A stretch of 64,000 nucleotides of DNA from PLOWO2-12-38-17 sp963709355. Its GTDB lineage: Bacteria > Planctomycetota > Brocadiia > Brocadiales > Brocadiaceae. A model generated the notes under the pieces. It did no database searches. It had not been told where the DNA came from and saw only the letters and a program-made list of their open reading frames with translations. The position numbers and the translations under genes were made by a program. Shown here in pieces: positions 10,601 through 17,296 of this stretch. The first letter of the stretch is position 1, and each line of letters opens with the position of its first letter. The DNA is taken from positions 124,001 through 188,000 of the forward strand of contig CAVPVY010000005.1 of assembly GCA_963709355.1 (NCBI GenBank), read 5' to 3'.

Positions 10601-11107
10601 GGTATCAATGCGTTTGACCCAAATTCAACAAGCAAAAAGCCGCCGAAATTAATGATGCCACGAGGAATCAGTAAGCATTTTTGCGCTTTCAACTCAATAA
10701 ATTGTTACTCATCGAGTTTTGTTGACGTATATGACAACTACGAGAATGCGCCTGATGTTGTGCTTTTAAATTTGTGGCTGTTCTTTAATTCTTCGATTTT
10801 TTGGCTGTTGCGAGAAATTAGCGGCAGAAAGAATTTAGGTGGAGGTATGTTGAAAGCCGAGGCGATTGATTTGGAACCCCTGCCTGTTTATATGGACTTT
10901 CAAAAAACGAAAGAGATAAAGGATATTTTACAAAGAATTGGTAAAAGGCAAGCACTTGTTACGGTTGACGAAATTGATACAAATGAACATAAACAGATAG
11001 ACCAAATTGTGTTTGATTATTTAGGTCTAAATGATTCCGAAAGGAAAAACGTTATTTCAACATTGAAACAAAAGATTATTAAACGAGAAAAAAAAGCTTC
11101 GACATAA
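7649..11107 (+). CDS. Eco57I-like N6-adenine DNA methyltransferase with C-terminal specificity domain
   Basis: 1152 residues from the ATG at 7649, with GGAG seven bases upstream, overlapping the helicase stop. SAM-binding motif I DPAVGSGAF lies near residue 528, the Eco57I signature GVDIDPVAVEIAKLRLWL near 605, and catalytic motif IV NPPY near 720. The N-terminal part (1-430) is helical, and the region after 730 is the target-recognition domain. It ends with its own tail-like helix (KQIDQIVFDYLGL). Two palindromic repeats are translated in frame near residues 460-468 and 555-586, and the gene remains open. Next to the helicase it provides self-protection. Immediately downstream, in another frame, is a fossil tail from a different methyltransferase. 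Confidence 0.85.
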   Translation: MDKQQARNLIKETFENSFDKEKFACFIKNLLSRVEEATFTYQGQFIPEAYRQYIRTLERIGKFNDGENRIDMLIIKLQKETSLERARTMQRNFVAGYLQGNYGSSNEKEAALVAFVSPDDEDWRFSLVKMDYKFEQTQTGRIKVKEEFTPARRWSFLVGKNETSHTAQSRLVDMLSNDEHSPTLDELEQAFDIETVTKEFFIKYRELFIRTKEELDKIVTQASSLKNEFETKEVDTVNFAKKLLGQIIFLYFLQKKGWFGVARDDEWGTGSKTFLRELFEKKHSYYRNFFNDILEPLFYEALRIDRSHDDDYYSRFNCKIPFLNGGLFDPIGNNGGYNWVHTDICLPDSLFSNKNKTKEGDEGDGILDIFDRYNFTVREDEPLEKEVAIDPELLGKAYEKFNAIRPDNFEEYKKALKSGNKGEESKFNKQYGVYYTPPEIVHYMCQQSLINYLHTETSTVIPAEAGIQPPTKGDIETIIHYGEQVHENEARVESKGKETKTYSYKLPESIRKNASLIDKKLVDITVCDPAVGSGAFPVGMMSEIVKARNVLTTFLSPSPNPSHQGRGNYDKSPLPLRERDRVRGERTIYDFKRQCIEKSLYGVDIDPVAVEIAKLRLWLSLVVDEDDIKNIKPLPNLDYKIVCGNSLLGVEKNLFNNHLFTELERIKPLFFNETNPTKKQDYKKQIDELISQITNGHTEFDFEVYFSEVFHHKGGFDVVIANPPYLESRHPDFSDELKDLYQASAKRRWKDDAKYITRGSDLLIYFFENAIFNVNRYGCIVLITQNSWLDTDYGKKFQSFLLKNTQVRLVIDSDFRYFASGEGPNINAVITLFIGKDSKPSNIITFARCHESFERIASLTEQKDNPFVDLHRYTYTDNLLRELKWGILLTSSNEVLALLELLNQKAVKIEAIKGLKLSFGQGLNVSKNFIISNQVLSSLPFVKKAAIPFLTSDDGAIFNNLKTSQYILDKTKLTREELQKLKAHGINAFDPNSTSKKPPKLMMPRGISKHFCAFNSINCYSSSFVDVYDNYENAPDVVLLNLWLFFNSSIFWLLREISGRKNLGGGMLKAEAIDLEPLPVYMDFQKTKEIKDILQRIGKRQALVTVDEIDTNEHKQIDQIVFDYLGLNDSERKNVISTLKQKIIKREKKAST
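9027..9052. repeat. Palindromic repeat inserted in frame in the methyltransferase
   Basis: A short inverted repeat whose arms are ATTCCCGC and GCGGGAAT around a CAGAA-type loop. It is a widely dispersed bacterial palindrome that is normally intergenic. Here it is read through as V-I-P-A-E-A-G-I-Q inside the methyltransferase, in the stretch before SAM motif I. Confidence 0.7.
9313..9404. repeat. Second palindromic repeat translated inside the methyltransferase
   Basis: About 92 bases with an outer inverted repeat (CACCCTCCCC against GGATAGGGTG) and inner GGGAGGGG-type hairpins. It is read in frame as a basic, Pro/Ser/Arg-rich peptide (SPSPNPSHQGRG...PLPLRERDRVRGER). It splits the usual spacing between motif I (DPAVGSGAF) and the Eco57I signature. 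Insertion in a surface loop would explain how the enzyme stays in frame. Confidence 0.7.
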
Positions 11108-11226
11108 TTCTTGCCGCCAAGTGCGAAAACCCTGCAGCAGATACGTCGGAGTTAAAAAAGCTGATTGACCAGATGGTCTATAAACTTTACAACCTCACGC
11201 CTGGGGAGATTGCGAGTAATGATTAA
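11098..11226 (+). repeat. Methyltransferase tail copy A
   Basis: In the frame one base back from the methyltransferase, the DNA reads F-D-I-I-L-A-A-K...ADTSELKKLIDQMVYKLY...TPGEIASND-stop. This is a complete C-terminal tail of an Eco57I/TaqI-type methyltransferase that no longer has a body. It directly follows the real stop at 11107. Its CTGGGGAG lies ten bases before the ATG of the ATPase, which begins inside the tail. Type 1 tail (ILAAK subtype). Confidence 0.8.
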
Positions 11227-13549
11227 AAAAGTATCAAATCTCAAAAATTTTGGCATATTTCGCGACTTTTCATGGAGTAGCGATACACCTGATTTTGCTC
11301 GCTTCAATTTGATTTATGGCTGGAACAAAAGTGGCAAAACTACTTTTTCTAGAATTTTCTCTGCCTGCGAAAAGAAGACGACGGAGTTTAAGCAATACCC
11401 AAAAGACGGAGAATTTGAGATAAGGACACATAGCGATATTACGATCAAGCACTCTGATTGTCAAAACGGAGCAAGGCAAATCCGAGTATTTAATAAGGAT
11501 TTTATTGAAGATAATGTCTCGTTCGATCCATCAAATCCAAGTAACCCGATTGTCTATGTGAGCGAGGAAGATATAGAAAGCAACAAGAAATTGAAAGAGT
11601 TGAAGGGAAAAGTTGATTCCTTATCTCAAAAATTTGAAGCGGCTAAAAAAGACCGACAAAACAGCGAGAGAGCAGAAGATAATTTTAGAAAATCCACGGC
11701 ACGCACTGTCAAAGACATTATTGGCAATCTGAAAGTTAATGATAAATACCGCGACTATGACAAAGGTAGTGTAAAAACAGCAATTGAAAATGTTGGGATT
11801 GAGAATTTTTCCACACTTTCTGATGATGAGTTCGAAAAGAAGAAAAAACTTATCGGTGGCGATCCCCTCACAAGCCAATCTCAATTTTCAAAATACGAGA
11901 TTAAATTTTCATTCAACGGAAAGAATCTATCAAGTTTTTCAGACATCTATGATGAACTTTCTGCATTGCTTAAACGCCAAGTAATAGCAGAAACTATTGA
12001 GCGTTTCAAAAATGATCCCGAATTAAACAAATGGACACAACACGGATTTGAGCTACATAAAACCAAAAATGAAAAGAAAAAATGTTTGTTTTGCCAAAAT
12101 GAATTTTCCGCAGGTTTTTTGGAATCATTGTCAAAACATTTCAGTACCGATTACGAAAAATTACAGAAGGATATGGCATTTTTCATTCATGGATTGACGG
12201 ATTTGAAAAAAGAAAAAATTGCGGAGAAAAATTCGGAACTATATGCGGATTTTCAGGATAGTTATAAAGACGTCACCAAAAAGCTAAATAACATCGTGGG
12301 AGAGATGAACGATTGGATAGACAAGGCAACAAAGAAGCTCTATGAGAAGCGCGATAAACCGCTTTTGATAGTTGGAGTATTGGAATTGCCAAAAGATTTC
12401 AAGAAATCATATGACGATGTGATTGATGAGCTAAACACCGTTATCACAAATCATAATTCAAAAGTAGAAAATCATGAGCAAGAAGTTGCAACTGCAAAAG
12501 AGGCTTTGGAGAAACACCTCATTGCCGTTGCCATAAAAGAACAGGATTATTCAAAAATCAAGCTAGATTATGATTCGAGCATTGAGGACGAAAAGGCAGC
12601 AAAGAATGCAGTCGATGAAAATAATCGGCAAATATCAAATCTTGAAAAAGAAACATCCAACATCGGGAAAGCCGTTCAAAAGATAAATAAACACCTTGAA
12701 GAATTTTTTGGAAGGAAAGAAATCCAACTTGAGTTAGATGACTCGAAAAAGGGATATGTTATAAAACGCGATGACGATGTAGCTCACAATTTAAGCGAAG
12801 GCGAAAAGAATGCCATTGCCTTCTCCTATTTTATCGTTAAGACCCAAGAAAAAGGGTTCAAAATCAAAGATGTGATAACTGTAATTGATGACCCTATTTC
12901 GAGCTTTGATTCTAATTTTATCTACCATTGTTTTTCTCTGATAAAAAATCATTTCAAGGAAGCCGAACAATTGATTGTCTCGACTCATAATTTTGAGTTT
13001 TTCAACTTGGTTAAAGATTGGTTTGAGAAAATAAATCGGAAGGTAGAAAGTGATAACAAAAAAATTACGAACGATGCGGACAAAAAGCCCATCCCGTGTG
13101 AATATTTTATGATTGAAAATGTTATTGAGAATGACAAAAGATGTGCCCTAATCAAACCGCTTGAAAAAACTTTGCGAAAATTTAAGTCGGAATATCATTT
13201 TCTTTTTGCAAGATTGAATCAATTTATGAATGATACATCACCTGCTTATACCGAATTCTATCTGATTGGCAACATCGCAAGGAGATTTTTAGAAATCTAT
13301 ACCAACTTTAAAATTCCAACAACGGGAGATTTGGCTAGCAAAGTAGCTCAATTGGAGACACCATCAATAAGCGATACAGAAAAAGATAAAGTTTATAGAT
13401 TGATTCAAGAATTTTCTCATGGGCTTGATCCCGCCAGCGCTATCGAGCATAAGGATAAAAGTGAAAGCCGAGATGCAATCAAGGTATTGATGAAAATGAT
13501 TAAAGAATCCGATCATAAACATTTTGAATCTTTGGAAAGTAATCTATAA
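11219..13549 (+). CDS. RloC-like coiled-coil ABC ATPase (AAA_13), possible anticodon nuclease
   Basis: 776 residues from the ATG at 11219. Walker A GWNKSGKTT is at about 34-42. A long coiled coil is interrupted by a zinc-hook-like C-L-F-C at 289-292. The ABC signature LSEGEKN starts near 525, followed by Walker B VIDDPISSFDS and a switch His in STHNFEF. The C-terminal part has R688-x3-E692 and H734, matching the Arg-x3-Glu...His order of PrrC/RloC anticodon nucleases. The R/E-to-His spacing (42) is longer than the 32 I recall for PrrC, so nuclease activity is inference. Known PrrC/RloC proteins sit with restriction systems and act as a fallback suicide response, which suits this location. The start codon is embedded in tail copy A. 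Confidence 0.72.
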   Translation: MIKKVSNLKNFGIFRDFSWSSDTPDFARFNLIYGWNKSGKTTFSRIFSACEKKTTEFKQYPKDGEFEIRTHSDITIKHSDCQNGARQIRVFNKDFIEDNVSFDPSNPSNPIVYVSEEDIESNKKLKELKGKVDSLSQKFEAAKKDRQNSERAEDNFRKSTARTVKDIIGNLKVNDKYRDYDKGSVKTAIENVGIENFSTLSDDEFEKKKKLIGGDPLTSQSQFSKYEIKFSFNGKNLSSFSDIYDELSALLKRQVIAETIERFKNDPELNKWTQHGFELHKTKNEKKKCLFCQNEFSAGFLESLSKHFSTDYEKLQKDMAFFIHGLTDLKKEKIAEKNSELYADFQDSYKDVTKKLNNIVGEMNDWIDKATKKLYEKRDKPLLIVGVLELPKDFKKSYDDVIDELNTVITNHNSKVENHEQEVATAKEALEKHLIAVAIKEQDYSKIKLDYDSSIEDEKAAKNAVDENNRQISNLEKETSNIGKAVQKINKHLEEFFGRKEIQLELDDSKKGYVIKRDDDVAHNLSEGEKNAIAFSYFIVKTQEKGFKIKDVITVIDDPISSFDSNFIYHCFSLIKNHFKEAEQLIVSTHNFEFFNLVKDWFEKINRKVESDNKKITNDADKKPIPCEYFMIENVIENDKRCALIKPLEKTLRKFKSEYHFLFARLNQFMNDTSPAYTEFYLIGNIARRFLEIYTNFKIPTTGDLASKVAQLETPSISDTEKDKVYRLIQEFSHGLDPASAIEHKDKSESRDAIKVLMKMIKESDHKHFESLESNL

Positions 13550-13653
13550 TCAAATCGATACCCCGCCTTGCCTGCGCTAAAGCTGTGACGGGGGGTCTAA
13601 TGGATCGAATCTTTCAAATTGACAAATTATATCTGAAGGGATAAGTATAATAG

Positions 13654-13806
13654 CGCATTTTTGCTATCATCAAAGACTCGGATTACTTGCAAAACCCTGA
13701 TAAACAAGCCAAAGTCCACGATTTGGGAAAACAAATTGACCAGCTTGTCTATAAACTCTACGGACTCACGCCAGAGGAGATTGCGATTGTGGAGGGAAAG
13801 AAATGA
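13654..13806 (+). repeat. Methyltransferase tail copy B (type 2)
   Basis: Reads R-I-F-A-I-I-K-D-S-D-Y-L...QIDQLVYKLYGLTPEE...VEGKK-stop, fully open for about 50 codons but without a start of its own. Upstream, 13605-13643 holds a second conserved block (read as RIFQIDKLYLKG-stop) that also precedes copies G and I. The stop overlaps an ATG at 13803 that opens a 22-codon reading frame (to 13871) with GGAGGG upstream. This short frame in turn overlaps another short frame (13868 on). These look like a decayed cassette start. Confidence 0.8.
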
Positions 13807-13886
13807 AAATCTATTGGTCTGTCTGCGAGCTGGTCAAAAACCGGCTTGAAAAGGCAAGGACTTTTAAATGAGCCAGATTGATTGGA

Positions 13887-14534
13887 ATGAAAAGTCACTT
13901 AACCTCTAAAACAACGGTTGTAAAACTATGGACTTTACATGGGTTCGTAGATTTCTATATTGGTTTTGACATACGGGATAGATTCGATTGGTATTCTGCA
14001 TTTCTCTGGCATCAAGGGTTAGAGAAATTTTGTAAGGCATATCTACTGGGAACAAAATCTTCAGAATATGAATGCTTACCAGAACAACAGGCACGGGAAA
14101 CAATTGATAAAATTGTTAGAAAAGAGATGGGGCACAATCTTATAGAAATGCTTGATAAGCTTATAGCAATAAAAGTTTTGAATAAAGAAGTTAAAACAAA
14201 GGTGTATCGCTATTATGGAAAAGATTTTACAGGGGAAGAATTAATCGAGATTTTAGAAAAGGCATACATAGAGTGTAGGTATCCTCTTACGACAGATCCT
14301 GTAAAAAGGGTTTACTTTACACCAGCGAAAACTTCGTGGTGGGACCCTCTTGCTTCACAGGAGTTAATGGGTTTTACATTTGAAGTTGGATTAAAAATAC
14401 TTGGCAGGATAGAAAAAGACTTCAATATAAACATTCCAAGAAACAGAACTGAAAATGAAGGCTTGCTTTTCAAATTCGTAAAAGACGAAGACTGGCTAAG
14501 ATTTAGGAGATATTTCTTTGAAGAGGATGTATAA
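13887..14534 (+). CDS. HEPN-like protein, possible RNase/toxin
   Basis: 215 residues from the ATG at 13887; only a weak SD is visible. The N-terminal half is helical, with the phrase DWYSAFLWHQGLEKFCKAYL followed by MGHNLIEML, a pattern common in HEPN-superfamily proteins. A canonical R-x4-6-H active site is not obvious, so it may be a non-catalytic HEPN protein. It is alone between tail copies B and C and therefore makes up one cassette. Function unknown; a toxin or nucleic-acid-binding role is inferred from context. Confidence 0.5.
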   Translation: MKSHLTSKTTVVKLWTLHGFVDFYIGFDIRDRFDWYSAFLWHQGLEKFCKAYLLGTKSSEYECLPEQQARETIDKIVRKEMGHNLIEMLDKLIAIKVLNKEVKTKVYRYYGKDFTGEELIEILEKAYIECRYPLTTDPVKRVYFTPAKTSWWDPLASQELMGFTFEVGLKILGRIEKDFNINIPRNRTENEGLLFKFVKDEDWLRFRRYFFEEDV

Positions 14535-14600
14535 AAGCCCAGAAACGAATTGATTAAAATTTAAGAAGGTGTTTCTTTATTTTTGATTTGGTTACTAATC

Positions 14601-14699
14601 ACCGACACCTCCTCCCTTGAGAGTAAGATTGATAAAATGGTATATGAACTCTATCAATTAACGCCCGAGGAGATTGCAATTGTGGAGGGGAAGGGGTGA
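14601..14699 (+). repeat. Methyltransferase tail copy C (type 1, short)
   Basis: Reads T-D-T-S-S-L-E-S-K-I-D-K-M-V-Y-E-L-Y-Q-L-T-P-E-E-I-A then VEGKG-stop; only the last 32 codons remain. GGAGGGG at 14684-14690 is five bases before the GTG at 14696 of the next gene, and that GTG overlaps the tail's TGA. The tail thus supplies both ribosome-binding site and coupling. Confidence 0.8.
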
Positions 14700-15322
14700 T
14701 AAATACGATTGAACTAATTGGCGTCATACTTACTTCAGCAATTCGTAATCTATTTGATCAACAACCGGATGTCTTAAAAAATACTTCCCGCACTGGAATG
14801 ACGGAATGGAACTTTGGACACCATCTTACCAACGAGATTACAAAATATATATTCTGGCTTAATCATGATATGGATGTTGTGAAACATAATCAAAATAACC
14901 GTCGTCCTGACATCATTTTTCATAAACGAGGAAGTAATGCTTTGAACTATCTTGTAGTAGAAATAAAATGTAACAACTTAACTAATGCCGATTTTAAAAA
15001 AATCAAAAAGGACTGGATGGGCGATGATTTGCATTATCGTTTTGGTGCCAGTATTGTTGTTAATTCTGATAGTGATTTCAAGGTAACAGTTTTTTATAAA
15101 AATTCATCAAAGTCTTTTTTACCAGCAACACCAACCGTAGCGTTACCCAAAATCTCTAAATCCGAAAAGCAGCTTTTAATCACATTCGTCGATCAAATCC
15201 TCACCGCCAAGAAGAAAGATCCCCGCACCGACACATCGGCGCTGGAAAGACAGATTGACCACATGGTTTACCAACTTTATGGATTAACGGAGGATGAGTT
15301 TGCCATCGTTGAATGGGAATAA
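14696..15322 (+). CDS. PD-(D/E)XK nuclease-like protein fused to a methyltransferase tail
   Basis: 208 residues from a GTG that overlaps the stop of tail C. The first about 160 residues contain R-R-P-D-I-I-F-H and, about 14 residues later, V-V-E-I-K-C-N, a PD...ExK nuclease core. From about residue 164 (FVDQILTAKK) to the end the protein is the type 1 methyltransferase tail, in frame. It is therefore a chimera: either the cassette gene ran into tail D without a stop, or the tail is now its C-terminal helix. Not a known full-length family that I recognise; nuclease activity is inference from the motif. Confidence 0.55.
   Translation: MINTIELIGVILTSAIRNLFDQQPDVLKNTSRTGMTEWNFGHHLTNEITKYIFWLNHDMDVVKHNQNNRRPDIIFHKRGSNALNYLVVEIKCNNLTNADFKKIKKDWMGDDLHYRFGASIVVNSDSDFKVTVFYKNSSKSFLPATPTVALPKISKSEKQLLITFVDQILTAKKKDPRTDTSALERQIDHMVYQLYGLTEDEFAIVEWE
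15185..15322 (+). repeat. Methyltransferase tail copy D, in frame with the nuclease
   Basis: Reads F-V-D-Q-I-L-T-A-K-K...RQIDHMVYQLYGLTEDE...VEWE-stop. It shares a 42-base identical run with copy H (around GACACATCGG...GGTTTAC) and a 41-base identical run with copy F (ATGGTTTACC...GAGTTTGC). VEWE replaces VEGK, so the SD-like GGAGGGG is lost, and the cassette behind it (a DUF3800 start) is dead. Confidence 0.8.
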
Positions 15323-15328
15323 ATAGGC

Positions 15329-15409
15329 ATGATTTATCATATCTATTGTGATGAAAGCAGGCAATCGAAAGATCGTTTTATGGTGTGGAATTTTAGTTTA
15401 ATAATGTAA
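15329..15409 (+). pseudogene. Truncated DUF3800 start
   Basis: A 26-codon frame begins six bases after tail D. It reads M-I-Y-H-I-Y-C-D-E-S-R-Q-S-K-D-R-F-M-V and then stops. This is the typical N-terminus of DUF3800 proteins (Y-C-D-E-S), and the intact gene at 21518 starts similarly. The remainder is absent. It is a remnant of a second DUF3800 cassette. Confidence 0.6.
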
Positions 15410-15465
15410 TTAAAATAAAAATTTAAATGTAGTTTTATGTAACAGGTTAGTTCACTAATGATAAA

Positions 15466-15750
15466 TCAAAACAAGCCTTTCTTTTGTAAAATAGAGTTAT
15501 ATTCTTCACCATCCATAGGACACGCTAAAAGACGTTTTGCCTGATCTAAAGTATCTAATCTTAGTTCTTTCTTCATCACTTTAATTAAACTATCTCCGTA
15601 GGTTTTATAACAACTACCACGTGATGTATATGCATAGGCTCCCGTGCGTTTGTTGTTTACCTCATGATAAAAGTATTTATGTGATCCTCCTTCTTCTACA
15701 AACCCTTTTTTGCGTAAAGATGATTCAATAGTTTTCCTATCTATTTGCAC
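15466..15750 (-). CDS. HicA-like small protein, possible mRNA interferase
   Basis: 94 residues. The N-terminus has the HicA pattern KKGFVEEGGSHKYFYH, with the G-S-H-x3-F motif carrying the candidate catalytic His. The protein is longer than classical HicA (about 60 residues). It is the last gene of a minus-strand trio and starts 3 bases after the stop of the gene before it. A toxin role is inferred from similarity; the middle gene could be its antitoxin. Confidence 0.5.
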   Translation of the reverse strand: MQIDRKTIESSLRKKGFVEEGGSHKYFYHEVNNKRTGAYAYTSRGSCYKTYGDSLIKVMKKELRLDTLDQAKRLLACPMDGEEYNSILQKKGLF

Positions 15751-15753
15751 CTT

Positions 15754-16182
15754 TTATTCCTGTTCAATAAAGAGCGTATCGTAAAGATTCTTTAATCTAA
15801 CAGCATCACCTGTTACTTCATCGCGGGACAATCTTTTATAATAATGATAAAAATGGACTATATGCCTGCAAAAATCATCTATTGCTTCGTCAATAGAATT
15901 ACCTGTGCCAATAACAACCAAGGTTTCATTCTCGGCGAAAAATAGATTATCCTCAGAATAGACACGGACTTTTATGGGTATTGAAACTTTGTATATCTTT
16001 TTTGGAGTAGTTATAGTCCACAGTGGACTGATTTGACTATGGGCTATTCTGTTCTTAAATTCCTTATCAGGCATCCTCTCTTTTGCAGTTTCGATAGAGA
16101 AAGGAGAAAAAGGCGCATCGGCTGATACCGTTTCTCGATCTACATCCATCAAGGATCGTTGTATGTAACTGGCATTTATCAT
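15754..16182 (-). CDS. Hypothetical protein of the HicA-like/TIGR04255 trio
   Basis: 142 residues with no signal peptide and no membrane segment. The segment V-I-G-T-G-N-S-I-D-E-A-I-D-D-F loosely resembles the HicB-type antitoxin stretch G-x-T-x-E-E-A. I do not recognise the whole protein. Its start overlaps the upstream stop (ATGA, 16179-16182), and the HicA-like gene follows at once, so the three are one operon. A possible antitoxin or adaptor. Confidence 0.5.
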   Translation of the reverse strand: MINASYIQRSLMDVDRETVSADAPFSPFSIETAKERMPDKEFKNRIAHSQISPLWTITTPKKIYKVSIPIKVRVYSEDNLFFAENETLVVIGTGNSIDEAIDDFCRHIVHFYHYYKRLSRDEVTGDAVRLKNLYDTLFIEQE

Positions 16183-16895
16183 ATGGACACACCCTTTAGA
16201 TATGCTCTGTAGTTATCAGTTATTAAATCTTCAAATAATTGCCTTGAATAAGTATGACTTTCATCCAGATACTTTTTTATATTGTTAATCGAAATGCCCT
16301 CTTCCTTAGCATAATCGATATCAAGCAAGATCGCTTCTCCGCTTTTATCAGCAGCTAATAAAGTCTCAATCCTTGTTGTGATGGAACCTCCGTTTGTTTT
16401 CGATATGAAACCTATATTTATATTCTTATATCTTTCAGATATTGTGGTTGGCAATTGAAGTCTCAGTTTTAAAAACTTATCCAGTGGGACAATTCCTTCC
16501 TCTCGTGTAAATGGGATAATATTAACATATCTAAATCCTGTTCGGTTAAGTGTGCTTATTTTGGGATAAGATATTCTGAACATATCTATCATTCTAATGA
16601 CTTCTTTTTTAAATACTGTGAAACCTGGATATTTACGGCAATAGTAAGAAAACCTGTTTATCGCGAGCATAATTCCTGACGAACGATCTTCTTTTTCAAA
16701 ACGGTAAGGTTCAAGTGCAATAAAACCCCCTTCCCTTGTTTGTGGTACAAAAACTTCTGAATAGTCTTTTCTAATCAAATCAAAGAAAATATCCCGTTTA
16801 CATTCAACTACAGGTTCTCCAGAAAACTTTATTTCAAAAATAACTTCAACAAGCGGTGGATTGGGATATATCTCAGACTTTGTGTTTTTAGGCAA
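16179..16895 (-). CDS. TIGR04255 family protein
   Basis: 238 residues. The start region N-P-P-L-V-E-V-I-F-E-I-K-F and the later phrase GFRYVNIIPF fit the sporadically distributed TIGR04255 family of unknown function, often found in accessory regions. It is the first gene of a minus-strand trio, opposite in direction to the tail-cassette array. The 240 bases upstream, to tail E, are AT-rich and must hold the promoter. Confidence 0.7.
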   Translation of the reverse strand: MPKNTKSEIYPNPPLVEVIFEIKFSGEPVVECKRDIFFDLIRKDYSEVFVPQTREGGFIALEPYRFEKEDRSSGIMLAINRFSYYCRKYPGFTVFKKEVIRMIDMFRISYPKISTLNRTGFRYVNIIPFTREEGIVPLDKFLKLRLQLPTTISERYKNINIGFISKTNGGSITTRIETLLAADKSGEAILLDIDYAKEEGISINNIKKYLDESHTYSRQLFEDLITDNYRAYLKGVSI

Positions 16896-17138
16896 GTAAA
16901 TTCCCTCTTATTTGATTTCTTAACTAACTCACACTTGACTCAATATTTAAAAGGTAAAATATCTGTTTAGGCATAATACCAGTTTCATTTAGTTACGTCA
17001 AATAATAATGTTTACTATTTGATTCTTATTTATAAAATATAACAAAAGGAATTGAATATTGTGTCGTTAACAAATGCATGGGGTCGCGGCTTGATTAGTG
17101 ATTTGATGTTGAATATTCACAATGTTTTAGAATCTTTT

Positions 17139-17294
17139 GGGCGCATCTTTGCCATCACGAAAGGCGATGATTATCTGTAAAATCTTGCTAAACAAGCCAA
17201 AGTTTGCGATTTGGAAAAACACATTGACCAGATGATTTATAAATTATATGGTCTTACCGAAGAAGAAATAAACATTGTGGAAGGAGGCGAATAA
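17139..17294 (+). repeat. Methyltransferase tail copy E (type 2, one internal stop)
   Basis: Reads G-R-I-F-A-I-T-K-G-D-D-Y-L-stop-N-L-A-K-Q-A-K-V then QIDQ-like HIDQMIYKLYGLTEEE...VEGGE-stop. The internal TAA is where other type 2 copies have CAA (Gln). The final codons AAGGAGG lie nine bases before the ATG at 17297: a near-perfect Shine-Dalgarno sequence for the next cassette. Confidence 0.8.
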
Positions 17295-17296
17295 AA

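Noticed and set aside
4456..11107. Calling the pair DISARM or BREX.
   Set aside because: Other core genes (drmA/drmB or pglZ/brxC) are absent; a two-gene restriction-modification system explains it better.
11165..11218. Longer start for the RloC-like ATPase.
   Set aside because: The extra 18 codons are the tail A DNA read in another frame; the ATG at 11219 has GGGGAG upstream and starts the usual ATPase N-terminus.
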